Position numbers and translations under genes: made by a program
Part shown: one piece after another, positions 8,756 to 16,255 of the stretch
Layout: each line of letters begins with the position of its first letter
Position numbering within the stretch: position 1 is the first letter of the stretch
Assembly (NCBI GenBank): GCA_030528385.1
Contig: JAUMYZ010000011.1
Location: 1-44,099 of the forward strand
Length of the DNA stretch: 44,099 nt
Direction: 5' to 3'
Origin: Moraxella sp.
Lineage (GTDB): Bacteria; Pseudomonadota; Gammaproteobacteria; Pseudomonadales; Moraxellaceae
Notes under the pieces: model-generated
What the model was told of the DNA's origin: nothing
Databases searched by the model: none
The model's input: the letters and a program-made list of their open reading frames with translations, nothing else

Positions 8756-9502
8756 ATGTCAAATCGTTTTGTTATCGCCCCTGATTTTCCACCAAATCTA
8801 TTTAGTGGCTGGTATACCCTAAACACCTTACTACAAAAGCGCTCAGATTTGTCCATTCACCTAGAGACACCCGCTTCGTCCCAAGAACAAACACAAATGA
8901 TTGCCCAAGGCGGCATTACACTGGTTTATGCCAACCCCTTTGACGCCGCCAAACTCATTCGCGAACAAGGCTACAAAGCCATCGCCCGCCCTGCTGGCAA
9001 ATCCGATGAAATGGTGATTGTCTCTGCTGCCAAAGGCAACATCAAAACTTTGGACGACCTAAAAGCTGGCGCAACCATCGTCATGGCAGACAACCGCGAT
9101 GTGAAGTTGATTGGTCTGCGTCTGTTAGAAGCGGTGGACTTGACCGAAAACGACGTCAAATTTGAGATTACCGAAACTTACCAAGCCGCTGCCAAACTGG
9201 TCGCCCAAGGTCAAGCAGACGCGGCGTTCTTTATCGCTGAGATTTATCATTCGCTGTCCAATCTGACCAAAATGCAGCTCAATGTGCTCATTGAAAGCGA
9301 CCTTGCTGACATCACCCACGTGCTGCTTGCCAAAGACGGCTTTGCAGACGCCAACAAAGTGCGCGATGTGTTATTGTCGCTCAAAGACGATGCCGATGGT
9401 CAATCGGTGTTAACCGAACTTGGTATGCCAAATGGCTTTGAAGCGGTCAGCGAAGAAGAAGCCGAGTTTATGATTGACCTAATGGAAACATTATTAGACT
9501 AA
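8756..9502 (+). CDS. PhnD/NMT1-type periplasmic-binding-fold protein without a signal peptide
   Basis: The 248-residue product resembles PhnD-type solute-binding proteins. It begins in the fold (VIAPDFPPNLFSGWYTLNTLLQ), has a 'binding lobe' stretch (GGITLVYANPFDAAKLIREQGYK), a domain-swap strand (DDLKAGATIVMADNRDVKLIG) and a second-lobe segment (AAAKLVAQGQADAAFFIAE). There is no hydrophobic leader or lipobox, so it should stay in the cytoplasm. The AAAGGAG site overlaps the PAS gene's end and the start is one base after its stop, so the two are surely co-translated. No ABC permease or ATPase is nearby. A role as an internal ligand sensor is inferred; its ligand is unknown. Confidence 0.8.
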   Translation: MSNRFVIAPDFPPNLFSGWYTLNTLLQKRSDLSIHLETPASSQEQTQMIAQGGITLVYANPFDAAKLIREQGYKAIARPAGKSDEMVIVSAAKGNIKTLDDLKAGATIVMADNRDVKLIGLRLLEAVDLTENDVKFEITETYQAAAKLVAQGQADAAFFIAEIYHSLSNLTKMQLNVLIESDLADITHVLLAKDGFADANKVRDVLLSLKDDADGQSVLTELGMPNGFEAVSEEEAEFMIDLMETLLD

Positions 9503-9538
9503 GCTGGCAACAACACCAGATGGCTTGTGGGGGAAATT

Positions 9539-10135
9539 ATGTCTGAATTACAAAGAACACCTATCGCTGTGCGTGAGCGTTATCGCCGCGCTTCTAGACG
9601 GGTATTAAACGCACCAACCACCACAAGCTATCACAGAGAACGCATTCGTATCGCCTTAAATTTTTTTGAGACCGAGCCCTTACAAGGGGCGTTGGCAGAC
9701 TATTTTTTTGGCTGCTGGTATGACATGCCATTTAGTGGACAAGCCATTTTAGAAGAAGTCAAAGAACGCCTGCCTGTACCAATCTATCAAGCCTTTTTCA
9801 AATGCACACACAAAAAAGACTATATTTGGTCAATCAGCCCGCTGGCCACCCGCTGGAGCGTGTTGGTAACGCCATCTTTGGACGTGCCCAGCCACAAACT
9901 GCGCACCAGCAGTGATACCGCTTGGTATGTCTCAGACAATGTCGTTGCCACCCTACTAAAAGCCCGCAACGAAAACAGCCCCACCCTTAGCCAAGCCGAA
10001 GACGATTTTTTGGAGCATTGTGTGGCATGTACCGACCGCATGGCGTTTATGATGGTGTGGTTTCGCTTAAATAAAGAAAACTGGCTATTTGATGAACGTT
10101 GGCTAAACTGTCGCAAAACCTTAGAAAAACAATAA
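9539..10135 (+). CDS. conserved-looking protein of unknown family in the roadblock/GTPase cluster
   Basis: The ATG at 9539 has a strong GGGGGA site six bases upstream; an in-frame GTG at 9527 is less likely. The 198-residue product is soluble, with no membrane segment or signal. It has a basic N-terminal region (RERYRRASRRVLNAP), aromatic-rich text (DYFFGCWYDMPF) and Cys residues (LEHCVACTDR, LNCRKT) that do not form a clear metal site. I recognise no domain. It follows the PhnD-like gene by 36 bases on the same strand and is presumably part of the same system. Confidence 0.7.
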   Translation: MSELQRTPIAVRERYRRASRRVLNAPTTTSYHRERIRIALNFFETEPLQGALADYFFGCWYDMPFSGQAILEEVKERLPVPIYQAFFKCTHKKDYIWSISPLATRWSVLVTPSLDVPSHKLRTSSDTAWYVSDNVVATLLKARNENSPTLSQAEDDFLEHCVACTDRMAFMMVWFRLNKENWLFDERWLNCRKTLEKQ

Positions 10136-10297
10136 ACCCATCGCCATCACATACTTTAGCCATACCAACATCACCAAACCAACCACCCGTTAGCAGACCA
10201 AATACCAATCAATGAATATTAAATGATACAATGACCGACCAATATAACGCGGCTATGTGCCATCAATGTATGAATTTTAATTTTTAAGGAATTCTTA

Positions 10298-11554
10298 ATG
10301 AAACTTTTATTTATTGGTTTTTCTGAGCAAAATGCCAATTTGTTAAGTTTTTTAATTCAACAAAATTTCACTCATATTGACTGTGTGTATGTTGAGCGCA
10401 ATTTGACACAAGACCTAAAATTTAGTCTGCCCATCATTCCCAACCAGCACAAAGACGCACAAGCGATGATTGTCAATCTTGACGGCGTTGGCATGCTCTC
10501 TTATCAGACACGCCACAAAGACAATTTGGAAAAGTACATCAAGCAGCTGCCCACGTTGCTGACCACGCGCATGGCAATTTATCCTTGGCAAGAATCGCTG
10601 GAGCAACACGCCAACATTTTTTATCTGCAAGCGCCCTACAACAAAGACAGCATGTTGTTTGTTTTGCATCAACTCATCAACTGCAGCAAACACATCTCAA
10701 GCACAACCACCAATGCCAATCTTACCAATGACGCCCCAACAGACCATCAAACCACCACCGTCATCACAGCCCACACCGACAAAAAACAATCGCTGTTTGA
10801 CAGTGCACTCATACAAGCACCCAACAACAAAGAACAAGCGCTGATTGACAAGGTACTGACCAAAAACTTTAACGCCGCCTACCAAACACCACTCATCAAA
10901 GAGTTTGGCAAAGTGTTTTTTCAAGAACAGCCCTTTATCCTAAGAGCCAGTCGCTATTATATGCTTGTGGACACCAACAGCAATCTTGCCGTCAGCACCA
11001 ACATTGCCAGAATGCTGGACTATTTTAGCGTCGCCAAAAACCATGAGCAATTTTCCAGCTCCATCACCATAGAAGTGTTAAGCAATGAACAATATTTGGC
11101 ACACCTACAAGAGCTTGAGCGCCTTGACGCCAAAAAATACGCATTAAATACCTTACTTTGGCAGATTTATCACGCCATCTTGCCCGATGAAATCCAAACT
11201 CAGGCACGAAACTTGCAGATTAAAGTTAAGTTTATGCCCAACTTTGCCAGCCTAGAAGATACGCCCAACTACACCCAAGCTGTGATTTCATCGTGTTTGT
11301 CCATACCCAAAACTTTGGATGAATTGTACATTATTTTTGGTGAAATCAAAGCAGAGCATATCAACCGTATTTTTTTATTGGCGGTCTTATCCAAGATTGT
11401 GGATTTGGACGTGTTGGCAACGCCAAGAACAGACAACCAAATTAGCATCAACCAAATCTTAAAGACACAGCACAAAAAGCAAAAAAACGACGGCGTAAAC
11501 AAAGCAACCAAGACAGGCTTTTTTAGACGTTTGCTTAAAAAATTGTCTTTATAA
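10298..11554 (+). CDS. unknown protein with a possible degenerate receiver-like N-terminus
   Basis: The 418-residue product has an AAGGA site seven bases before its ATG. Residues 1-130 have a receiver-like alternation (KLLFIGFSEQNANLLSFLIQ, then AMIVNLDGVGM, then IFYLQAPYNKDSMLFVLHQL), but the acidic pocket and Lys of true response regulators are not clear. Residues about 140-175 are Thr/Asn/Ala-rich and look like a linker. Residues 180-380 form a second region that I do not recognise (PFILRASRYYMLVDTNSNLAV...). The C-terminus is strongly basic (TKTGFFRRLLKKLSL), perhaps binding membrane or nucleic acid. A 162-base gap separates it from the gene before. It is 33 bases upstream of the GTPase gene. 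Confidence 0.7.
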   Translation: MKLLFIGFSEQNANLLSFLIQQNFTHIDCVYVERNLTQDLKFSLPIIPNQHKDAQAMIVNLDGVGMLSYQTRHKDNLEKYIKQLPTLLTTRMAIYPWQESLEQHANIFYLQAPYNKDSMLFVLHQLINCSKHISSTTTNANLTNDAPTDHQTTTVITAHTDKKQSLFDSALIQAPNNKEQALIDKVLTKNFNAAYQTPLIKEFGKVFFQEQPFILRASRYYMLVDTNSNLAVSTNIARMLDYFSVAKNHEQFSSSITIEVLSNEQYLAHLQELERLDAKKYALNTLLWQIYHAILPDEIQTQARNLQIKVKFMPNFASLEDTPNYTQAVISSCLSIPKTLDELYIIFGEIKAEHINRIFLLAVLSKIVDLDVLATPRTDNQISINQILKTQHKKQKNDGVNKATKTGFFRRLLKKLSL

Positions 11555-11587
11555 ACATCAATCATCTTGTCATCAATGGAGCAGTTC

Positions 11588-12136
11588 ATGCTAGACTTAC
11601 AAGAACTTAGTGCCAATACCTACAAACTCATCATCGCAGGCCCTGTGGGTGCTGGCAAAACAGCCGCCATCCGCTCGTTGTCGGACAAAGGCGTGGTTAC
11701 CACCGAAGAGATTGCTTCTGACGATGTCGGCAAAATAAAAAAAACCACCACCGTGGCGATGGACTATGGCGTGATGAAACTAGACAGCGGCGAACAAGTG
11801 CGCTTGTATGGCACGCCTGGTCAGCGTCGCTTTGATTTTATGTGGGAAATTCTTAGTGAAAATGCGCTGGGTCTGGTCTTACTGCTCAACGCCGAAGAAA
11901 GCGACCCTGTGGCAGATTTAGCGTATTATTTGGACAGTTTTCAACCACTAATTAAGGGCAGCGCTTTGGTGGTTGGGGTTACTCATGCCGAAAATGCTTC
12001 TTGGGATTTGCACCAAAAGTTGTCAGAATTTTTGGTCAATAAGGGCATGGCTGCCAACGTCAGCATGGTTGATGCCCGTGAACGTGAACAAATGCGTCAG
12101 TTGGTGCGCTCACTGGTTTATATGATTGCTGCTTAA
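11588..12136 (+). CDS. CvnD/MglA-type small GTPase
   Basis: I chose the ATG at 11588 for its TGGAG site; in-frame starts at 11567 (TTG) and 11576 have none. The 182-residue product has P-loop GPVGAGKT (18-25), a switch I-like KTTTVAMDYG (52-61), and G3 GTPGQRRFDFMW (75-86). These match the CvnD proteins of Streptomyces conservons and, more loosely, MglA. The G4 position reads VGVTHAEN instead of NKxD, as is common in that branch. It probably cycles between GTP and GDP forms in the cytoplasm, with the roadblock protein as partner. GTP rather than ATP preference is not provable from sequence. It is followed by a possible second roadblock gene after 50 bases. Confidence 0.88.
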   Translation: MLDLQELSANTYKLIIAGPVGAGKTAAIRSLSDKGVVTTEEIASDDVGKIKKTTTVAMDYGVMKLDSGEQVRLYGTPGQRRFDFMWEILSENALGLVLLLNAEESDPVADLAYYLDSFQPLIKGSALVVGVTHAENASWDLHQKLSEFLVNKGMAANVSMVDAREREQMRQLVRSLVYMIAA

Positions 12137-12186
12137 TTTTGCCAAGAACAGCCATCAACAGACGCAACGTTTTTGGATAACCCATC

Positions 12187-12801
12187 ATGCACACACATTT
12201 TACCGACGATTCGTACATCATTTTAACGCCCGCTGGCGTATTTGAAGCCTTTGCCCAAGTCAAACCCAACGAACAACAACAAGCCCTGCAAGAGCTGATT
12301 TCTGGCAAATCCTGCCTGCAAGTGTCAACTTGGACAAATAAATATTATCACGACTGGCTAGAAGACTTTGTAGGCAATGGTTGGGTTGAGTTGTTAAGCA
12401 CCCCGCTAAGCGCACCCAATTTGCCTTTGGATAAGTTTTTGCCCTATGTGGTCGCCAGTTTGTCAGGCACGCGCCGAGCAGCGATTGGTTCAAACGAAGG
12501 TTTTTGTTTGGCGCGCATTGGTTATACCCAAGAAGAAGCCGACACCTTGAGTGTGGCAGCGGCAGACTTTTTTGACTTTTTGAACCGTCAGCAGCAACGC
12601 GGCTGGGTCATCAAAGAACAAGCGGTGTCATTTTTTGGACAAGTGGATTTATTGATGCCCACAACCAGCTTTGTGTTCTTGTGGATTGATGGCAGCGGCT
12701 ACGTGCTGATTTTGGACAGCGAACCACTCACCAACAACCGTGCTTTTGTGGAGCTGATTTGGGCAATCAAAACTTCGGGGCTAAAATTTGAAACTGAATA
12801 A
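12187..12801 (+). CDS. unknown protein with a possible divergent roadblock-like C-terminal domain
   Basis: The 204-residue product has two parts. Residues 1-75 may be a small helical or winged-helix region (YIILTPAGVFEAFAQVKPNE, then YYHDWLEDFVGNGWVELL). Residues 90-204 have a strand-helix-strand order like roadblock/LC7: RRAAIGSNEGFCLARIGYTQ, helix DTLSVAAADFFDFLNRQQQR, then SFVFLWIDGSGYVLILDSE and a last helix. This lines up by eye with the protein encoded at 7824. It is the last same-strand gene of the cluster. The roadblock-like reading is inference and needs structure comparison. Confidence 0.65.
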   Translation: MHTHFTDDSYIILTPAGVFEAFAQVKPNEQQQALQELISGKSCLQVSTWTNKYYHDWLEDFVGNGWVELLSTPLSAPNLPLDKFLPYVVASLSGTRRAAIGSNEGFCLARIGYTQEEADTLSVAAADFFDFLNRQQQRGWVIKEQAVSFFGQVDLLMPTTSFVFLWIDGSGYVLILDSEPLTNNRAFVELIWAIKTSGLKFETE

Positions 12802-13130
12802 ACCAAAAACCCAACAGCAAACTGGGCATAGCAAGTGGCAAAACGCCTAATATTTGGCAAGGCTTGGGCAAGCTGGCTCTATTTTACGGTTCTGGTTTAA
12901 AAAAGTATGCTAAAAAAGAAAACGCTTGCCATGAGCTCGTTAATGGTATGATTTTTCTAGGCTTCGGCAGGCTTAGTCCAAACACAACATCTGATTGGCA
13001 TACTTTTTAGACCATTGCCAGCTACGTTTTAACCCAATACTATCAGCTGATTTATCACCTTTAGCGGTTGGTTGTTAAAGCTCTGGCGGTATTGTTTATC
13101 ACCTGTGGATTTTTCTAAAACCACAATAAA
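12802..13130. other. gene-free interval between convergent genes
   Basis: The end of the roadblock/GTPase cluster and the end of the leftward EIIC-like gene face each other across 374 bases. Apart from the hairpin at 13131-13156 I see no reading frame, RNA gene or repeat that I can support. No clear terminator follows the plus-strand cluster. Confidence 0.5.
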
Positions 13131-13156
13131 GGCTTGACACAGCCCAATGTCAAGCC
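13131..13156 (-). terminator. terminator hairpin of the EIIC-like gene
   Basis: GGCTTGACA and TGTCAAGCC form a perfect 9-bp stem with an 8-base loop, 20 bases beyond the stop of the leftward gene at 13176. On the minus strand it is followed by TTTATT. The plus-strand side has no T-run, so I assign it to the minus strand. Confidence 0.7.
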
Positions 13157-13175
13157 AAATAAACCCAAAACCCAG

Positions 13176-14252
13176 TCAGCTTGCCAGTCTCATATCGCCC
13201 AGCTGTATTTTACCAGTTTTGTATAGCCAAAGGCTCACCAGCCAAGCCACCAAGGCAGGCACGATGAGCATCAGCAGCACAATCGCCAGCCACATCATTG
13301 TCGGCGACATCACGGTGCTACTGGCTTCTAGCACTGCAAACACCCCCACCAAACCTGCTGTGCCCATACCCGCCCCACTGGCTGAGCAGTGCAGTCCAAA
13401 CACCACCGTTGCCAAAGGCCCCACAATGGCACTTGCCACCACCGCAGGCAGTAGGATAATGGGTTTTTTAAAGATGTTGGGAATTTGTAGCATGCTTGTA
13501 CCAAGTCCTTGGGCAATAAGACCACTCACACCATTATCCCTAAAACTTGCCACCGCAAAGCCCACCATATGAGCGGCACAGCCAACCACTGCCGCCCCAC
13601 CTGCCAAACCGTTTAGACCGATGGCGATACAAATTGCCGCACTGCTGGTTGGCATGGTAAGCAGCAGTCCCACCACCACCGAGATAATCAGCCCCATCAA
13701 AAACGGCTGCAACTCAGTGGCTTCTTTAATCGCCAAACCAATCCATTCTACCATCGTTACCACAGGCGGACAAAGCCACGCACACACCGCCAACGCCACC
13801 AAAAACATCACCAGCGGCACCAGCAAAATGTCCAGCTTGGTTTTGCCAGCGACACGCATTGCCACCACATAAGACAGCACGGTGGTCAAATAAGCAGCAA
13901 TGGGATTGCCCGGCAGTGCCTTAAAGGTCAGCGGCACATCACCTGCAGTTAAAATCACCCCTGACATGAGCACCCCAGAATGCGCCCCCATCATACCGAC
14001 CACAAGGCTACTTAGCACCACCAAGGTTGGGGCTTTGAGATAATAAGCAATGCCCACACCAATCCCCGCCCCCATCAGCATGCCCGCCAATTTGCCGATG
14101 TTGATAAGCACAGGCAAATCCAACCATGTGCCAATCTGTGAGATAATCAGCCCTGCAATCAAGGTAACAAACAGCCCTTGTGCCATGCCTGTAAAGGCGT
14201 CTATTAGGTATTTGTGGGAAAGACCTTTTATGCTTAACGTATCACTCATCAT
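13176..14252 (-). CDS. PTS EIIC-like multispanning membrane protein
   Basis: The 358-residue protein is hydrophobic throughout, with about eight to ten membrane segments and the loop FKALPGNPIAAYLTTV. This is the PTS_EIIC_2 family, a set of EIIC-like inner-membrane proteins usually encoded without EIIA or EIIB. None is present here, so sugar phosphotransfer cannot be assumed and the substrate is unknown. The start could be either of two adjacent ATGs (14252 or 14249); an AGGA site precedes both. The gene is alone, ends at a clear hairpin, and faces the roadblock cluster. Confidence 0.8.
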   Translation of the reverse strand: MMSDTLSIKGLSHKYLIDAFTGMAQGLFVTLIAGLIISQIGTWLDLPVLINIGKLAGMLMGAGIGVGIAYYLKAPTLVVLSSLVVGMMGAHSGVLMSGVILTAGDVPLTFKALPGNPIAAYLTTVLSYVVAMRVAGKTKLDILLVPLVMFLVALAVCAWLCPPVVTMVEWIGLAIKEATELQPFLMGLIISVVVGLLLTMPTSSAAICIAIGLNGLAGGAAVVGCAAHMVGFAVASFRDNGVSGLIAQGLGTSMLQIPNIFKKPIILLPAVVASAIVGPLATVVFGLHCSASGAGMGTAGLVGVFAVLEASSTVMSPTMMWLAIVLLMLIVPALVAWLVSLWLYKTGKIQLGDMRLAS

Positions 14253-14488
14253 CTGATGTCCTGTTATCTTGTTTGTGTCTGACCTGTTCTTTTTGATGTC
14301 ATGTGTCGTCTTTTTGCTTTTGCAAAGCCTTGAACGATCACACCCACATCATCACAGCTCATGTTTTATCCCCAAAATGATAAAAATCATAGCACAACTG
14401 TACTAAGATAAAAAGCAAAATCCCAAGTTTATTGTTATTTTCCTAAAATATTATTATATTCCATAAAGTTATGAATAGCTTTCTTTGT

Positions 14489-16171
14489 TTAGCTCAATTG
14501 CCAAACATCACAAATCAGTTTTGCCAAACGTTCGTTATTTCTAAAAATATCATCATCTGTCCACTCAGGTTTTTGCAGAATTGGTTTGGCAATATGCAAA
14601 TGATTGTGTGCCAATAAACCTTTCATTTTACCCTTACCATGAACACGTTCATACCAAGTTGCATCTTTTAGGGCATTATTAAGTTTTTGGGGCGTAATGG
14701 TCATATTTCCTAAGGTTTTAACTGCGATTTGGCGTGTTTGCTCATCTAAGGGACGAGACCAGTTTTTTTGCCATTTGAGTGGCATAAAATAGTCTGCTGA
14801 ATATTTATCAAAACCATATAAATTTTCAAGACTTTGTGCTTGCCGTTTCATATTATCCAGCAAATAAAAAACGAGCAACGCTCTTTTTTGAGTTTGAGAT
14901 TTATTTTTTAATAAGTATGTAATTTCGTTGTCGGTTGGTACATAATGCAAATGCGTGTTTTTATACCCCATAAAGTGAATTTTTAAGGCTTTGGCAGAAA
15001 TGATATTACCAACAATCAATCTATTACCAAATAATTCGGCATAATCTTTTGCAATCAATGTGCCCTTATCAATACCCAGCATACGCCGTATTAAATAACT
15101 TTCTAGGATAAATAATACCTTATCACGCTCATCAGGGTTTTGTTCTAGTTCAGCAAGTATAAAAATAACATAAGGAATAATAGAGAATAAATTACCTTCA
15201 AATATGATTAAATTTATTCTGTCCATTTGTGTGGATAGACGTTCTTTTTTAATATTAGGATTAAAATTTTTTCTAAACAGATTGGCATAATGTTCCATGT
15301 CCTGCAAAAACACTTCTTTATCATCAATATAAGCCATCAGTTTTTTATAGGAGCAAAATAAATTAACACTCTGATTAAATCCCTTTTTTATATGACTGGG
15401 CAAATGTTTTGATTTAATCTGCAAAAAAGCAAACAAAAATATATCTATTAAATTTTTGTTATCCTTGCTATCAGTTGAAATATCCCAATACTCTATTGTT
15501 TCTGTATCTTTTTCAAAAATATCTTGCCAATATTTTTTATAAAAATCCAACTCATCGGTTTTAAATAGTAAATTTTTTATCAGTTCTGCCGATGTTAAAC
15601 GAACGCCTGATGAATTTATGGTATCAAAAATCTGCTGTTCATTTTCATGTTCATATAAATAAATCCCAACAAAAGTAATACGTTTAGATAAAATGGAAAT
15701 ATCCAGTCTATCGGCATCTATATTTTCTTTAAAATAATTAAAACATTCTTCTATTTTATTTCTTGGGTTATCAATCTCTTGTAATATAGCCAAATTTAAA
15801 ATTAGCTCAAAAGTTTTTCTGTCATTTTTATTATGTCTAATGATTGATTTATTATCATCAATCGTTTTAAACATATTGTCAAATCTATTATTATCACCCT
15901 TTAATAAAGACAAAACTTTAAAAAACAGCACCAAAGTCGTTAAACGCTGCTGTCCATCAATCACCATTTTATTTTTAATCGTTTCACTTTCGTCTTTTAA
16001 GATGACTGAACCCAGAAAAAACTCTTGGTCGCTGTCAGAAATTTCATACATATCACCTAAAAACCGCTCCCACTCTTCTTCGCCCCACACATAAGAACGT
16101 TGAAAAAATGGAATATCCAAATGCCAGTTTCTATCAAAAATTGAACTAATTGTTCGTTTACCTGCGTCCAT
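14489..16171 (-). CDS. DUF262 (GmrSD-like) protein with altered C-terminal nuclease motif
   Basis: The 560-residue product opens with the DUF262 signatures PFFQRSYVWG (21-30) and DGQQRLTT (72-79), which in GmrS/BrxU-type proteins belong to a ParB-like NTPase or nuclease domain. The C-terminal part resembles DUF1524: the GNMTITPQKLNNAL stretch is present. Where that family has an EH.xPQ.W histidine motif, this protein reads DYFMPLKW, so the catalytic His looks replaced by Tyr. The DNA is clearly more AT-rich than its neighbours, suggesting horizontal transfer. An AAGGA site precedes the ATG. No methyltransferase or other restriction gene is adjacent. Defence against modified phage DNA is a family-based guess. 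Confidence 0.8.
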   Translation of the reverse strand: MDAGKRTISSIFDRNWHLDIPFFQRSYVWGEEEWERFLGDMYEISDSDQEFFLGSVILKDESETIKNKMVIDGQQRLTTLVLFFKVLSLLKGDNNRFDNMFKTIDDNKSIIRHNKNDRKTFELILNLAILQEIDNPRNKIEECFNYFKENIDADRLDISILSKRITFVGIYLYEHENEQQIFDTINSSGVRLTSAELIKNLLFKTDELDFYKKYWQDIFEKDTETIEYWDISTDSKDNKNLIDIFLFAFLQIKSKHLPSHIKKGFNQSVNLFCSYKKLMAYIDDKEVFLQDMEHYANLFRKNFNPNIKKERLSTQMDRINLIIFEGNLFSIIPYVIFILAELEQNPDERDKVLFILESYLIRRMLGIDKGTLIAKDYAELFGNRLIVGNIISAKALKIHFMGYKNTHLHYVPTDNEITYLLKNKSQTQKRALLVFYLLDNMKRQAQSLENLYGFDKYSADYFMPLKWQKNWSRPLDEQTRQIAVKTLGNMTITPQKLNNALKDATWYERVHGKGKMKGLLAHNHLHIAKPILQKPEWTDDDIFRNNERLAKLICDVWQLS

Positions 16172-16196
16172 AGCAAATCCTTAAATAAAACATATC

Positions 16197-16243
16197 ATCA
16201 CCAGCACTGCAACAAACATACCAAAGTTTACAGTGCCAGTGAT
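16197..16243. repeat. 13-bp imperfect inverted repeat between ettA and the DUF262 gene
   Basis: ATCACCAGCACTG (16197-16209) faces CAGTGCCAGTGAT (16231-16243) across 21 bases; 12 of 13 positions pair and the other can wobble in RNA. It follows the ettA stop on the minus strand, but T-runs are poor. It may end ettA transcription or regulate the DUF262 gene. Confidence 0.45.
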
Positions 16244-16255
16244 AAATAAGTGATA

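Noticed and set aside
13147-13572. Plus-strand open frame opposite the EIIC-like gene
   Set aside because: It is a shadow of the membrane protein's codons, rich in Thr, Pro and Ala without any family resemblance.
13176-14252. Sugar PTS operon
   Set aside because: Only an EIIC-like protein is present, with no EIIA, EIIB, HPr or metabolic genes, so a sugar-phosphorylating system is not supported.
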